Assembly (NCBI GenBank): GCA_000230935.2
Contig: AGIQ01000002.1
Location: 806,001-870,000, forward strand
Direction: 5' to 3'
DNA: 64,000 bases
Source of the DNA: Mycolicibacterium rhodesiae JS60
Lineage (GTDB): Bacteria; Actinomycetota; Actinomycetes; Mycobacteriales; Mycobacteriaceae
Below the pieces are notes generated by a model. That model was not told the origin of the DNA and did no database searches. It was given only the letters and a program-made list of their open reading frames with translations. Positions 8,445-17,127 of this stretch are shown one piece after another (the first letter of the stretch is position 1; the number at the start of each line of letters is the position of its first letter). The position numbers and the translations under genes were made by a program.

Positions 8445-9674
8445 ATGACGACGAATCACGTTTCCTACACCGCGGCGTTCGCGCCCGAGACCTACGGGGC
8501 GGGCAACCCCGAGACGTTCGGGTTACCGCTCGACCTGTTCGACCACATGCGCTCCGAGCTTCCCTGTGTTCGTATCGAATTCGACCATCCTCTACTAGTG
8601 GACGACGTCTGGTGTATCAGCAGGCATGCCGACGTCTGTGACATCCTCACCGACAAGCGGTTCATCTCCAGCGACCCGAACAACCTTCCGGTCATCACCC
8701 GGTTCGGGCCAGTCGCACCCCCCGATGTTCCGGGCATCTTCTGCCAGGACGGCGAGATCCACCGCAAGCGCCGCAAGGAGATCGGCGGCGCCTTGCGACC
8801 CGCAACGCTCAAACGGCTGGAACCCCACTTTCGGGTACTGGCAGCCAACCTCGTCGACGGTGCGGTCGCCAAAGGAACATTCGACTTCATACCGGATATT
8901 GCACATGCCCTGCCCTCCAGCGCCATCGGTGATGTTCTCGGGATTCCCGAAGAGGACCGCGAGCAGTTCTACAAGTGGTCGGACGCCTTCATCTCGCCGT
9001 TCGACGAACGGCTGGCGGTAGAGGTCGAAGCCGGCCTCGAGGCAGTCCTGGGGATCTGGGGCTACGCGCTGGACGCTGCTGAGCTCAAGCGCCAGTGCCC
9101 GGCCGACGACGTCCTGACGGCGCTGGCCCAGTCCGACGCCTCGGATGGTGAGATACGCGGCAACGTAGCCACATTCGCCGCCGGGGCGGCCGAAACGACC
9201 CGGGCGGTACTCGGCCACGCGATCCACGAGTTGATGCGCAACGACGAGCAGATGGCCTGGCTCCGCGCGCACGCCGACGATATCCCGGCGACTGCAATCA
9301 GCGAACTACTGCGGATCGCCTCACCGGTCATTCAGCAGGTGCGCACGGCGACTGAAGATTTCGAACTTTACGGCCAGCACATCAAGGCCGGCGAACGGGT
9401 CGCCCCGCTGCTCCCGGCGGCGAACTTCGACCCCGACGCCTTCGAGAATCCACGACGCTTCGACCTCACCCGTGCAGTCAATCCGCATCTGTCCTTCGGT
9501 CGCGGATCGCACATTTGTATCGGCAAGCACATCGCCGAACTGGAGATCAAAGTAGTACTCGAGGAACTCCTCAAGCGAGTCAAGGACATCCGGCCCGCGG
9601 GTGAGATCTCCTATGTCAAAGGTCATTTGACCAGGGGTGTGTACTCGCTGCCGGTGACGGTGGTGCCGGCGTGA
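8445..9674 (+). CDS. Cytochrome P450
   Basis: A 409-residue bacterial class I P450. The K-helix ExxR is E287-x-x-R290. The heme loop FGRGSHICIGKHIAELE places the thiolate at C358. The I-helix motif reads GAAETT, so the acid-Thr pair is kept although the second glycine of the usual motif is Ala. It would hydroxylate a hydrophobic substrate using an external ferredoxin and reductase; neither is encoded next to it. Its stop overlaps the GTG start of the next membrane-protein gene (GTGA), implying translational coupling. I cannot assign a CYP family number by eye. Confidence 0.92.
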   Translation: MTTNHVSYTAAFAPETYGAGNPETFGLPLDLFDHMRSELPCVRIEFDHPLLVDDVWCISRHADVCDILTDKRFISSDPNNLPVITRFGPVAPPDVPGIFCQDGEIHRKRRKEIGGALRPATLKRLEPHFRVLAANLVDGAVAKGTFDFIPDIAHALPSSAIGDVLGIPEEDREQFYKWSDAFISPFDERLAVEVEAGLEAVLGIWGYALDAAELKRQCPADDVLTALAQSDASDGEIRGNVATFAAGAAETTRAVLGHAIHELMRNDEQMAWLRAHADDIPATAISELLRIASPVIQQVRTATEDFELYGQHIKAGERVAPLLPAANFDPDAFENPRRFDLTRAVNPHLSFGRGSHICIGKHIAELEIKVVLEELLKRVKDIRPAGEISYVKGHLTRGVYSLPVTVVPA

Positions 9675-10360
9675 CGTTCGGCAGCTCTGATGCGCTGCTG
9701 CACTTCGGTGAGGGGTTCTTCTCGCTGTTGTGGCTGATTGGCCTGATCATGGTCGCCAAGACGGGCGCGACCGCCGTGCGGCTCGGCATCTATCTCGGTG
9801 CCACCCTCTTTGCGTTTCTGTGGGATTGGATCCAGGGACAGCGTTGGTTCTTCCGACTGACGTTTGACGACCGGCTCATTCCCGCCTTCGTCCTCGACGG
9901 TCGCGCGGAGCCGTTGTTCGCACCGCTGGCCTACGGGCTGGTCTTCGGTACCGCGGCCGTTGTCGGGCTTGCGGTATATCCCTACCTGAGTCGCAGATTC
10001 GGCGCGTGGACCTACCCGATGGTGGGCCTGGTCGTCGGTGTACTGGACATCGTGGTCGAGGGTGGGGTGGCGGTGACGCTGCTCAAGATGTACGTCTTCG
10101 ACTACGACGGCGGCTGGGAGATCCTCAACCTGCCGTGGGCGACGGTGCTGTACGTCACGATCATGGCGGCGGGCCTCCTGTTCGCCGTGGTGAACGTCGA
10201 CCGGTTGATCCAGCTGTCTCGGGCTAGCCCAGATGACGCTGTTCGCCAACGAGATTCGGCTGGCATTTGGTGGATCTGCCTGGTCCTGCCCGCCGGGGTC
10301 AACTATGTCGCAGTGGCGATCGTCGCGCTGATCTTCAATTCCTTCACCCCATGGCGATAG
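9671..10360 (+). CDS. Integral membrane protein, possibly remote AveC-like member
   Basis: A 229-residue protein with about six hydrophobic helices. GTG start at 9671 overlaps the P450 stop. A central helix reads VGVLDIVVEGG, followed about 12 residues later by an aromatic Y-x-FDYDGG loop, then LPWATVLY and a final VNVDRL. The same [DN]-x3-E helix, tyrosine loop and P-x-[LIW] order occurs in the 24343-25158 protein and in both AveC-like proteins, so I suspect one divergent superfamily. That link is my visual alignment, not a search. It sits between a P450 and a DUF1295 protein, which suggests membrane lipid chemistry. Confidence 0.7.
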   Translation: MTFGSSDALLHFGEGFFSLLWLIGLIMVAKTGATAVRLGIYLGATLFAFLWDWIQGQRWFFRLTFDDRLIPAFVLDGRAEPLFAPLAYGLVFGTAAVVGLAVYPYLSRRFGAWTYPMVGLVVGVLDIVVEGGVAVTLLKMYVFDYDGGWEILNLPWATVLYVTIMAAGLLFAVVNVDRLIQLSRASPDDAVRQRDSAGIWWICLVLPAGVNYVAVAIVALIFNSFTPWR

Positions 10361-10368
10361 AGAGAAGA

Positions 10369-11256
10369 ATGTCCGATTTCCTGCAGGCGTGCGGCGTTGA
10401 CGTCAACTCCAACATGAGCGTCTTTCTGGCGTGCACCATCTTCACGTTTACGATGGTCACAATCATCTGGGCCATCGGCCTGCAGCGCGGCCACCACTCG
10501 CTGATCGACAGCTACTACGGGTTCGGCTATGTGCTTCCTGCATTGATCGCCTACTACGCGGTGGATGCACACTCGGTCACCGCGGCGCTGTTGCTGTTCA
10601 TGGTGATCTTGCACGGCGGCAGGCTGGGCTGGTACCTCTCGGCACGAAATATGCGGTGGAAAAAGGAGTTCGGCGGCGACCCCAAGTACCTGGACTTCGC
10701 CCGCGATCTGCGGCCGGGCTACTGGTGGAAGAGCCTGATCATGGTCATGGAGCCCCAGGCTGTCGTGATTGTCATCATCGGGCTGCCTTCCATCGTCGGG
10801 ATCCTCGCGAATCGCGGCCCGGGGACCAACATCAATGCGGTCGCCATGCTCGGAATCGTGCTATTCGGGATCGGTTCATATTTCGAATGGCTCGCCGACG
10901 GGCAGCTTCAGGCCTTCTTGGCGAACAAGGAAAACAACAAGAACCGTTACCTTTCGACCGGGGTGTGGACGCATACGCGGCATCCAAACTACTTCGGCAA
11001 TACCTGTGTGTGGTGGGGCATCTGGCTGGTAGCGATCAGCGGCGATTTCGGGTCCACGTGGTGGACTATCGCTGGACCGCTGGTCAACACCCTGATGTTG
11101 ACTTCGGTTCTGGGCAGCACGTTCGCCGATAATCGTTTGGGTAAGCGTCCCGAGTACCAGCTGCTGATGGCCAGAACCCGGCGTTTCCTGCCGATTCCTC
11201 TACCCCGCAAAAAGGTCCAGGAGCAGGAGCGAATCGTCCATGAATCGCAGACGTGA
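10369..11256 (+). CDS. DUF1295 (steroid 5-alpha-reductase-like) membrane protein
   Basis: A 295-residue polytopic membrane protein. The C-terminal half carries the family signature TGVWTHTRHPNYFGNTCVWW (about residues 202-221). This is the NAD(P)H/cofactor-binding RHPNY-FG region shared by DUF1295, steroid 5-alpha-reductases and isoprenylcysteine methyltransferases. In DUF1295 proteins an NADPH-dependent double-bond reduction is the usual guess. ATG 10369 follows AGAGAAGA. A close paralogue is at 35265-36173. The 3' end overlaps the orphan mceE start by 17 bases. Substrate unknown; a sterol- or isoprenoid-like lipid would fit the neighbours. Confidence 0.85.
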   Translation: MSDFLQACGVDVNSNMSVFLACTIFTFTMVTIIWAIGLQRGHHSLIDSYYGFGYVLPALIAYYAVDAHSVTAALLLFMVILHGGRLGWYLSARNMRWKKEFGGDPKYLDFARDLRPGYWWKSLIMVMEPQAVVIVIIGLPSIVGILANRGPGTNINAVAMLGIVLFGIGSYFEWLADGQLQAFLANKENNKNRYLSTGVWTHTRHPNYFGNTCVWWGIWLVAISGDFGSTWWTIAGPLVNTLMLTSVLGSTFADNRLGKRPEYQLLMARTRRFLPIPLPRKKVQEQERIVHESQT

Positions 11257-12378
11257 CGCGCTAGTGCGTGCGACGGCCGCGGTGGCAGCGGCGACCACAC
11301 TGGCCGGGTGCGCGAAATGGGAAGGTGCGAATTCGCTGTCGTTGCCGGGAACCGAGGGTAGTGGTCCGGGGTCGTATGAGGTACAGGCCCAGATGCCGAA
11401 TGTTGTCAATATTGACCGCAACAGCGGGTTCGCGTCGGTGATGTCACGGTCGGCACGATCACCGGGATCGAGCGACAAGGCTGGCACGCGCTCGTCACCA
11501 TGCGGCTCAACGGAAACGTCGAGCTACCCGAGAACGCGACCGCGACGGTCGGTCAGACGAGTCTGCTCGGCACGCTGCACATCGAACTGGCTACACCGAC
11601 CGATCAACCCCCCAGAGGCCGCCTGCACGAAGGATCGCTGATTCCTCTGGCGTCGTCAGGTAGTTACCCCACAACGGAATCTGCATTGGCATCGCTCTCG
11701 CTACTCCTCAACGGAGGTGGAATCGGGCGCCTCCAAGAGATCATCGAGGCGTTTTCCACGGCATTCACCGGCCGCGAACAAGCCCTTCGCAGCTTTGTCC
11801 ACCAGATCGATGTCTTTGTCGCTCATCTCAACGACCAACGGGAGGACATCGTCGCTGCCAACGAAAGCCTCAATGATCTGGTGGGTCAGATTGCGAAACA
11901 GAAGCCCGCCGTCGATCGGGCGCTAGAAACACTCCCTGACGCGCTGGCCGTCCTCAACCACACTCGGAGCCAGCTCGTCGAAGCAGCCGACAAACTGGGC
12001 AAGTTCAGCGCGCTGGCAGCCGATGTCAGCCGTCGCTCGAAAGACGTTCTGGTGCAAAATCTACGAAACTTGGCACCCGTCCTGAGGTCGCTGGCGGACG
12101 CCGGACCCGACATGACCCGCGCATTGGGTTGGCTCGCCACCTTCCCGTGGCCCAAGGACACCCTCTTCAACTGGGTCCGAGGTGATTATGCCAACCTCAC
12201 CGCGATCGTCGATCTGACCTTGAGCAGGTTGGATGCATCACTCTTCACCGGCACGCGTTGGGAAGGAGATCTGACTGAACTCGAGATGCAGTGGGGCCGC
12301 ACCATCGGGCAGATGCCCAGCCCCTACACCGCGGGCAACCCCTTGGTCGTCCCATATCACCTCGATCAGGGGCCCTGA
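11240..12378 (+). pseudogene. Orphan mceE-like lipoprotein gene with a single-base frameshift
   Basis: The 5' frame (from 11240) encodes a lipoprotein signal with lipobox LAGC (Cys24) and matches MceE of the mce operon at 41126-42265 up to NIDRN. There the frame shifts. From about 11423 the +1 frame (R-V-R-V-G-D-V-T) continues the homology to the stop at 12378. Restoring one C in AAC-AGCGG (expected AAC-CAGCGG) gives a full 380-residue protein. The last 44 residues are identical to the operon MceE while many synonymous third bases differ. The reading frame was therefore under selection until recently, or the shift is a sequencing error. No other mce gene accompanies it. It overlaps the DUF1295 gene and ends the operon. 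Confidence 0.85.
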
Positions 12379-12411
12379 TAGCGGTGCCTTGCAGCCGGCG
12401 CCGAACTGGTT

Positions 12412-12427
12412 GCTAACGATCGTTGAG
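12412..12427. promoter_or_regulatory. Regulon motif copy 1 (GCTAACGATCGTTGAG)
   Basis: A perfect AACGATCGTT core in the gap between convergent mceE-like and tetR (12444-13070) genes. It does not precede a gene start, so it may be a secondary site or a chance copy. The core is identical to the promoter copies at 13147 and 28355. Confidence 0.4.
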
Positions 12428-12443
12428 GCGCGACACGCCTGAC

Positions 12444-13070
12444 TCAGGCCGATCGGCCGGCGTTTGACTTTCGCGCCGGCTTGCGGCCGACGGCGGGCTG
12501 GCGATCCTGTGCCAGCCATTCCAGGCCGGACAGCGCCATCCCCGTCAAGACGTCGTCGAGCGCAGGCAGCTTCAACGACTGGCTCGGCCAGAACGCGGTG
12601 GAATCGATCAACCCGTGGGTGGCGTGCACAGCGCTGATCAGAAGCTCACGGTCGTTGCCCGGGTAGCACGCGTCCAGGCAGTCGACCCAGCGGTCGATGT
12701 ACCTGTTGATGCGGGAGCGCAGCCGGGGCCGGTACTGCTGCGGAATCGAATTACGGGACCTGGTCCACACGCTCATCAGCTCGCGTTCCTCCAGGGCGCG
12801 CTGCACATGGCCGCGGATGAGGTGTTCGAGCTCGTCTCGTGGGTTGTCGAATTCGCCGCCGGTCGACATCAGAACGCGATCGATGGCCTCGTCCATCAGG
12901 GTGATCAGGATTTCGTCTTTGCCGCTGAAGTAGCGGTAGATCGCGGGGCCTGACATTCCGGCCCGCTCACCGATCAGATCGACCCCGACGCCGTCGTATC
13001 CGCGCTCGTGGAACAGGTGCATCGCCGCGCGAAGAATCCGCTCTGAACGCTCGTTTCGTGTCGTCGCCAC
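12444..13070 (-). CDS. TetR-family regulator, candidate master regulator of the cluster
   Basis: A 208-residue TetR protein. The helix-turn-helix is at residues about 8-55 (RILRAAMHLFHERGYDG, LIGERAGMSGPAIYRYFSG), with a C-terminal ligand-binding half of the kind seen in mycobacterial lipid-responsive TetRs and a basic tail. GTG start at 13070. It is divergent from an FAD oxidoreductase at 13185, and the shared promoter contains a GnnAACGATCGTTnAC palindrome. The same palindrome recurs at seven other positions up to 36.2 kb, mostly upstream of genes. Autoregulators of this family normally bind in their own promoter, so I infer this protein binds the motif. The ligand could be a pathway acyl-CoA or lipid; unknown. 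Confidence 0.88.
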   Translation of the reverse strand: MATTRNERSERILRAAMHLFHERGYDGVGVDLIGERAGMSGPAIYRYFSGKDEILITLMDEAIDRVLMSTGGEFDNPRDELEHLIRGHVQRALEERELMSVWTRSRNSIPQQYRPRLRSRINRYIDRWVDCLDACYPGNDRELLISAVHATHGLIDSTAFWPSQSLKLPALDDVLTGMALSGLEWLAQDRQPAVGRKPARKSNAGRSA

Positions 13071-13146
13071 CTATCCACGTTAGCGCAGGGGTGGCTCCCT
13101 GAGGCGCTCCACCGCAGATCTTCCGGGGTGACGCCGGTTACGTTAC

Positions 13147-13162
13147 GCTAACGATCGTTCAC
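13147..13162. promoter_or_regulatory. Regulon motif copy 2 in the tetR/FAD-oxidoreductase divergent promoter
   Basis: GCTAACGATCGTTCAC, with a perfect 10-bp palindromic core. It sits 77 bases upstream of the TetR start and 23 bases upstream of the FAD oxidoreductase start, so one bound repressor could control both directions. Confidence 0.7.
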
Positions 13163-13184
13163 AATTTGGAGCATCGGAGTGGTG

Positions 13185-14501
13185 ATGGGTTCAGTGGTTG
13201 TGGTGGGTGCCGGACTGTCCGGCTTGACGGCCGGCTACCGGCTGGCGGAGAGCGGCGCGACGGTCGTCGTGCTCGAGGCCGGCCCGCGGCCGGGCGGCCG
13301 GGTGGGCACCGAGGTGCACGGTGGCTATGTCGTCGATACCGGTCCGGACGCGCTCACCGCGGGTTACTCGAGTTATCTGAAGCTCATCGCAGACTTGGGC
13401 TTGCATGGACGCGTCGCCGATACCGCCGCCGTGGTGGGGCTGGTGCGGGGCGGCCGGATCATCGATATCGATCCGGGCAAGCCCTGGCGTCTTCCGTTCA
13501 CGCCCGCGTTGTCCTGGAGTGCGAAGTTCCGGATGATCGCCGGAATTGCCCGGCAGCGCTCGGCTATTGCGGGCGTCGACTCCTACGACATGGTCAGCTC
13601 GGCTTCGCTCGACGACCCGGAGCGGACCGCCGCGGATTTCGCGGCCGAGCAATTCGGCGGCGAGGTCGCCGACTACCTGATCGACCCCTTGATGCGGTTG
13701 ACGGTGGGAAGTGGCGCGGACAACGCGTCGACGGTGAACGTGCTCGGCGCCCTTGGCGCGTGGGCGAGTTCGCTTCAAACGGTGCGTGGCGGACTTGGAG
13801 TCGTTACCGACGAACTCGCCAAGCGGCTCGACGTGCGATACGGCGCCACGGTGGCCAGAGTCGACGAGACAGCGACGGGTGTCAGCGTCGGATACCGCGA
13901 CGAGTCGGGCGAGCACGAGATCGCGGCCGACGGCTGTGTGATAGGTGCGATGTACAACCGGGCGACCGAGATTTGGCCGACGCTGTCGTCCGCCTCACCC
14001 GCCTTCGGCGACAAACTGCGCAACGTCAAACTGATCAGCGTTTCGCTCGGCTACTCCGTCCGCGCTGCGACCGCCGCGTACCCGGTCTTGGTTCCCACCG
14101 TGGAGAACCGGGAAGCGTTGCTGATCTTCATGCAGCACAACAAGTGTGCCGACCGCGCTCCGGCCGGCCACAGCCTGGTGACGATCTACACCGACACCAC
14201 CGTCACCGACGCCTTCCTCGACCGGACCGATCGTGAACTGGAGTTATGGGCGGCCGACATCGTCGAGGGACTCTGCCCGGAACTGGCCGGCTATCGCGAT
14301 ATGAGTGTGGTGACGAGGTGGCCGGTGGCCGGCTACCTGGCCGACCCGGGCTTCTGGCGGCGCTCCAGCAGTCTGCTTGGTGCGCTGCCGCATGATGGCC
14401 CGGTCAAGGTCGCCGGGGACCTTTTCGGCGCGGGCTCGATGGAGTCGGCGACGCGCTGGGGCGACCGTGCCGCCGCGGAGCTGTTGCGGCGGCAACAGTG
14501 A
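13185..14501 (+). CDS. FAD-dependent oxidoreductase, protoporphyrinogen-oxidase/amine-oxidase-like
   Basis: A 438-residue flavoprotein. The N-terminal Rossmann motif is GAGLSGLTAGYRLAESG, followed by VLEAGPRPGGRV, the FAD-binding start typical of amine-oxidase/PPO/CrtI-like enzymes. A distinctive QHNKCADRAPAG segment lies near residue 320 and recurs in three other flavoproteins of this window. The C-terminal VKVAGDLFGAGSMESATRWG is the usual FAD-capping end. I take ATG 13185, five bases after GGAG, over two upstream GTGs. Its stop overlaps the next gene (GTGA), a six-helix membrane protein. It probably dehydrogenates or isomerises C-C bonds of a lipid; the substrate is not readable. It is controlled from the motif at 13147. 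Confidence 0.85.
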   Translation: MGSVVVVGAGLSGLTAGYRLAESGATVVVLEAGPRPGGRVGTEVHGGYVVDTGPDALTAGYSSYLKLIADLGLHGRVADTAAVVGLVRGGRIIDIDPGKPWRLPFTPALSWSAKFRMIAGIARQRSAIAGVDSYDMVSSASLDDPERTAADFAAEQFGGEVADYLIDPLMRLTVGSGADNASTVNVLGALGAWASSLQTVRGGLGVVTDELAKRLDVRYGATVARVDETATGVSVGYRDESGEHEIAADGCVIGAMYNRATEIWPTLSSASPAFGDKLRNVKLISVSLGYSVRAATAAYPVLVPTVENREALLIFMQHNKCADRAPAGHSLVTIYTDTTVTDAFLDRTDRELELWAADIVEGLCPELAGYRDMSVVTRWPVAGYLADPGFWRRSSSLLGALPHDGPVKVAGDLFGAGSMESATRWGDRAAAELLRRQQ

Positions 14502-15223
14502 ACGCGCGAAACCAGCGGATCTGTGCGTGGGCCGGCCCGGTCGCGGCCATCGTCTGGCTGGTCGGGCTGCTGGCCCTGGCCCGGTTTATCCCGCCTATCG
14601 CCCCGAGTTTGGGACCGGCCGAGGTTGCTGCGCGCTATGCCAACAACACGGTGGGGATTCGGGCGGGCATGGTGTGTGTCCTTGCCGGTGGTGCACTGTA
14701 TGGGGCATGGACCGCGGTGATCACGGTGCAGCTCAAGCGAATCGAGGGCCGCTCGTCGGTAATGGCCTATACCCAGCTGGCGTTGGGGGCGGCTTTCATC
14801 ATCATCTTCGTCATGCCGTCGGTGTTCTGGCAGGCGGCGGCCTTCCGCCCCGAGGACAATATCGAGATCACTCAGCGGCTCAACGATCTGGCGTGGTTGT
14901 GCTTTCTCATTCCGGTGCCCGTCATCACGGTCCAGGGGCTGGCGATCACGCTCGCCATCTTCGGTGACCGATCGGCACATCCGGTCTTTCCCCGCTGGCT
15001 CGGTTGGTTCAACCTGTGGGCGCAGCTGATCTTCCTGCCCGGCACATTGATCCCGTTCTTCAAAAACGGTGTGCTGGCGTGGAATGGCTTGCTGGCGTTC
15101 TGGATACCGGTGGCCGTCTTCACGGTGTGGATGATCACCCTGTCGCTCATGCTGTTCCGGGCGATCAGGGATGAGGAGCAGCAGTATTCCGCCGCCGAGG
15201 ACGCCAGGCGACTATCGCCGTAG
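14498..15223 (+). CDS. Six-helix membrane protein, cluster paralogue A1
   Basis: A 241-residue protein with six predicted membrane helices and a charged C-terminus. It belongs to a four-member paralogue set in this window (with 16417-17127, 22008-22760 and 29443-30150). Shared marks are an N-terminal (Q)-[KR]-[IV]-x-[IV]-W-x-GP, a first loop PP-x-[AT]-P, a mid-helix P-x-x-x-W-[QM]-[AT]-A, then FPRWLGW and AWNGLLAFW near the C-terminus. I do not recognise a named family. The GTG start overlaps the FAD oxidoreductase stop, so the two are made together. The 3' end overlaps the convergent kinase gene by 12 bases. A role as membrane partner or substrate platform for the flavoprotein is inference. 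Confidence 0.8.
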   Translation: MNARNQRICAWAGPVAAIVWLVGLLALARFIPPIAPSLGPAEVAARYANNTVGIRAGMVCVLAGGALYGAWTAVITVQLKRIEGRSSVMAYTQLALGAAFIIIFVMPSVFWQAAAFRPEDNIEITQRLNDLAWLCFLIPVPVITVQGLAITLAIFGDRSAHPVFPRWLGWFNLWAQLIFLPGTLIPFFKNGVLAWNGLLAFWIPVAVFTVWMITLSLMLFRAIRDEEQQYSAAEDARRLSP

Positions 15224-16417
15224 CGCATCGAAGCTGTCCAGGTCGACGATCATGTTCGTCATCCGCTCGAGGTTGGCCAGTGACACCTCGTCAGGTTGCA
15301 TCGCCGGCTGCATGCGGCCCGCGCCAATGGTGTAGAGCCAGAACACCAGACCGTGGAACGGCTGCTGGCGGTAGGTCAGCCAGGCGTCGTCGGCGGTCAG
15401 GAGCGGGCCGCCCGCTGCGGCCAGTCGATCGACATAGAGGGTGACGAGGTCGCGTTCCCACGCGCGCCGATCCTCGACGGTCAATGCCGAGCTCAGTGCG
15501 TAGGCGATATCCATCGCCCACGATCCTCGACTGATCAGCTGCCAGTCATACAGGCCCATTCCGCCATCGGGGGTGAGATACCAGTTGCGTGAGTGAACGT
15601 CGGAGTGCAGCAGCGTTGTCGGGGCGGATTTGTGCAGGGCCAGCGATGTCATCAGCGCGTCGAAGATGTCATTGCGCCGGGTACGGAACGCGCTGGGAAA
15701 CACCGACTTCGCGCGATCGAAACCGATCACCGTGCGTTTGGGGAAGGCGATCGTGTCGTTGACGTCGGTCTGCCACCGCAGGGTGTCTTTGACAGAAGCC
15801 AGATCGCCGGCGAAGCGCGGGCTTTCCCAGAGCTTTCCGTGCAGTGTCGCCAAAGTGGTCACGATCGCCTCGGCGCGCGAACGGTCGATGTAGTGCTTGG
15901 TGGGATCGCCGAAGACCACACCCCGGGTGGTCGCGACATCCTCCATCAGAAACATCGATCTACCCGATCGGTTGTCGACGGCCAGGTAGTAGCCGTGCGG
16001 AGCGTCAAGGTCCAACCCCGGTCGGATCCGGTCGTAGAACAGCGCTTCACATTCCAGCGCGGCGGCGGGGACGGTGACGGCCCGCGAGGTGAACCGAGGA
16101 GTCGACTTGCAGAACACCGAGGTTGGCAGTCCGGCAGCCCGGCCCACGTCGTTGTAGTCGATCCGGAGCACCCGCCGGGTGGTCGACCCGTCACTGCCCG
16201 AGGTGGTCGACACGCCGGTCACCCACGCACCCGGGTGACCTTTACACAGGGCAGCAGTAAGCCACTCCGGCGTGAGGGCTTCGACCGACGGCGGAATCTC
16301 GGCCAGCGATGTCGGCTTGGGTCGACGTATCTGCTCGTACAGCACATGGGCGCCGATCCGGCCCACCTGACTCGCGGTCTTGAGTTTCGTTGCGATCGGT
16401 CCGGACACGGGCGCCAC
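15212..16417 (-). CDS. Aminoglycoside-phosphotransferase/ecdysteroid-kinase-like small-molecule kinase
   Basis: A 401-residue protein of the APH/choline-kinase fold. The catalytic loop is HSDVHSRNW (about residues 272-280) and the metal-binding YDWQ follows about 12 residues later, so the kinase residues are present. Relatives phosphorylate hydroxyls of small molecules, including steroids in ecdysteroid-22-kinases; mycobacteria carry many uncharacterised versions. The GTG start at 16417 shares one base with the stop of the membrane protein gene upstream (TAGTG). It is the last gene of a FadD-FadE-FadE-ECH-membrane protein-kinase operon. Phosphorylation of an alcohol on the pathway lipid is a reasonable guess only. 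Confidence 0.8.
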   Translation of the reverse strand: MAPVSGPIATKLKTASQVGRIGAHVLYEQIRRPKPTSLAEIPPSVEALTPEWLTAALCKGHPGAWVTGVSTTSGSDGSTTRRVLRIDYNDVGRAAGLPTSVFCKSTPRFTSRAVTVPAAALECEALFYDRIRPGLDLDAPHGYYLAVDNRSGRSMFLMEDVATTRGVVFGDPTKHYIDRSRAEAIVTTLATLHGKLWESPRFAGDLASVKDTLRWQTDVNDTIAFPKRTVIGFDRAKSVFPSAFRTRRNDIFDALMTSLALHKSAPTTLLHSDVHSRNWYLTPDGGMGLYDWQLISRGSWAMDIAYALSSALTVEDRRAWERDLVTLYVDRLAAAGGPLLTADDAWLTYRQQPFHGLVFWLYTIGAGRMQPAMQPDEVSLANLERMTNMIVDLDSFDALRR

Positions 16418-17127
16418 TAGGCAGGAGTGGTTGCTGGGGAAGGGTTCTCCTTCACGTTGCGGCTGGCGCGCAGCATCGTCGTGCTCATCGTCACCATCCA
16501 TATGAAGAAGGACACCGCGAGCAGCCAGAACGCGATCAGCCCGTTCCAGGCGATCGGACCAGTACGGGTGAACACGCAAAATGAACCACCCATCACACCG
16601 ATAGCCGACCAGAAGCAGACATAGGCGACCCATCGTGGAATGAGTGGTTGCGACCTGCGGTCCTGCAGTATCGCGATACCGCACAGCACCATCTGCACGA
16701 CGGCCGTACCGACCACACCGATGTAGAGCAACCAGCCGATGTCGTAACAGAGTTGGACGAGTTCGGGGCTGCGCTCGGCGCGGTATGCGCCAGCCTGCCA
16801 GATCATCTGCGGGATGATGAATTCCAAGATCAGACACGCTGCGACGAGGCTCTGCGCGGTAGCCAATGGCGTTTTCGCATTGATGCTGCGGCGGATCTGG
16901 TGTGTCAGCGCGGCGCCGAAGAACGCCAGCAACGGGGCGGCGCTGGTAAGGATCAACACACCGATCCGGATCCGGGTGCGATCCTGCGTGAACATGAGCG
17001 CGACGTCGGCTGTCGTCATATCCGGTGTCGGTGGCGGGAACCACCCTGCGACCATCAGACCGAGCCAGAACAGGGGGAGGAATAGCAGCCCCCCCCAGAT
17101 GCACAGGCGCTGATGGGATTCCGTCAT
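16417..17127 (-). CDS. Six-helix membrane protein, cluster paralogue A2
   Basis: A 236-residue protein, second member of the four-copy family. It keeps the QRLCIWGG start, PPPTPD loop, PQMIWQAGAYR mid-helix, IPRWVAY and GPIAWNGLIAFW landmarks. It is the most divergent copy, with V-A-Y replacing L-G-[YW] and FTRTG replacing FFKxG. The ATG at 17127 overlaps the enoyl-CoA hydratase stop (ATGA). Unlike A1 and A4 it is not beside a flavoprotein gene but lies between the hydratase and the kinase, so the family's partner may be a lipid intermediate rather than a particular enzyme. Confidence 0.78.
   Translation of the reverse strand: MTESHQRLCIWGGLLFLPLFWLGLMVAGWFPPPTPDMTTADVALMFTQDRTRIRIGVLILTSAAPLLAFFGAALTHQIRRSINAKTPLATAQSLVAACLILEFIIPQMIWQAGAYRAERSPELVQLCYDIGWLLYIGVVGTAVVQMVLCGIAILQDRRSQPLIPRWVAYVCFWSAIGVMGGSFCVFTRTGPIAWNGLIAFWLLAVSFFIWMVTMSTTMLRASRNVKENPSPATTPA

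Noticed and set aside
12426..12440. Short hairpin AGGCG-CGACA-CGCCT as a terminator between convergent genes
   Set aside because: A 5-bp stem with no U tract in GC-rich DNA is expected by chance. It also overlaps a regulon motif.
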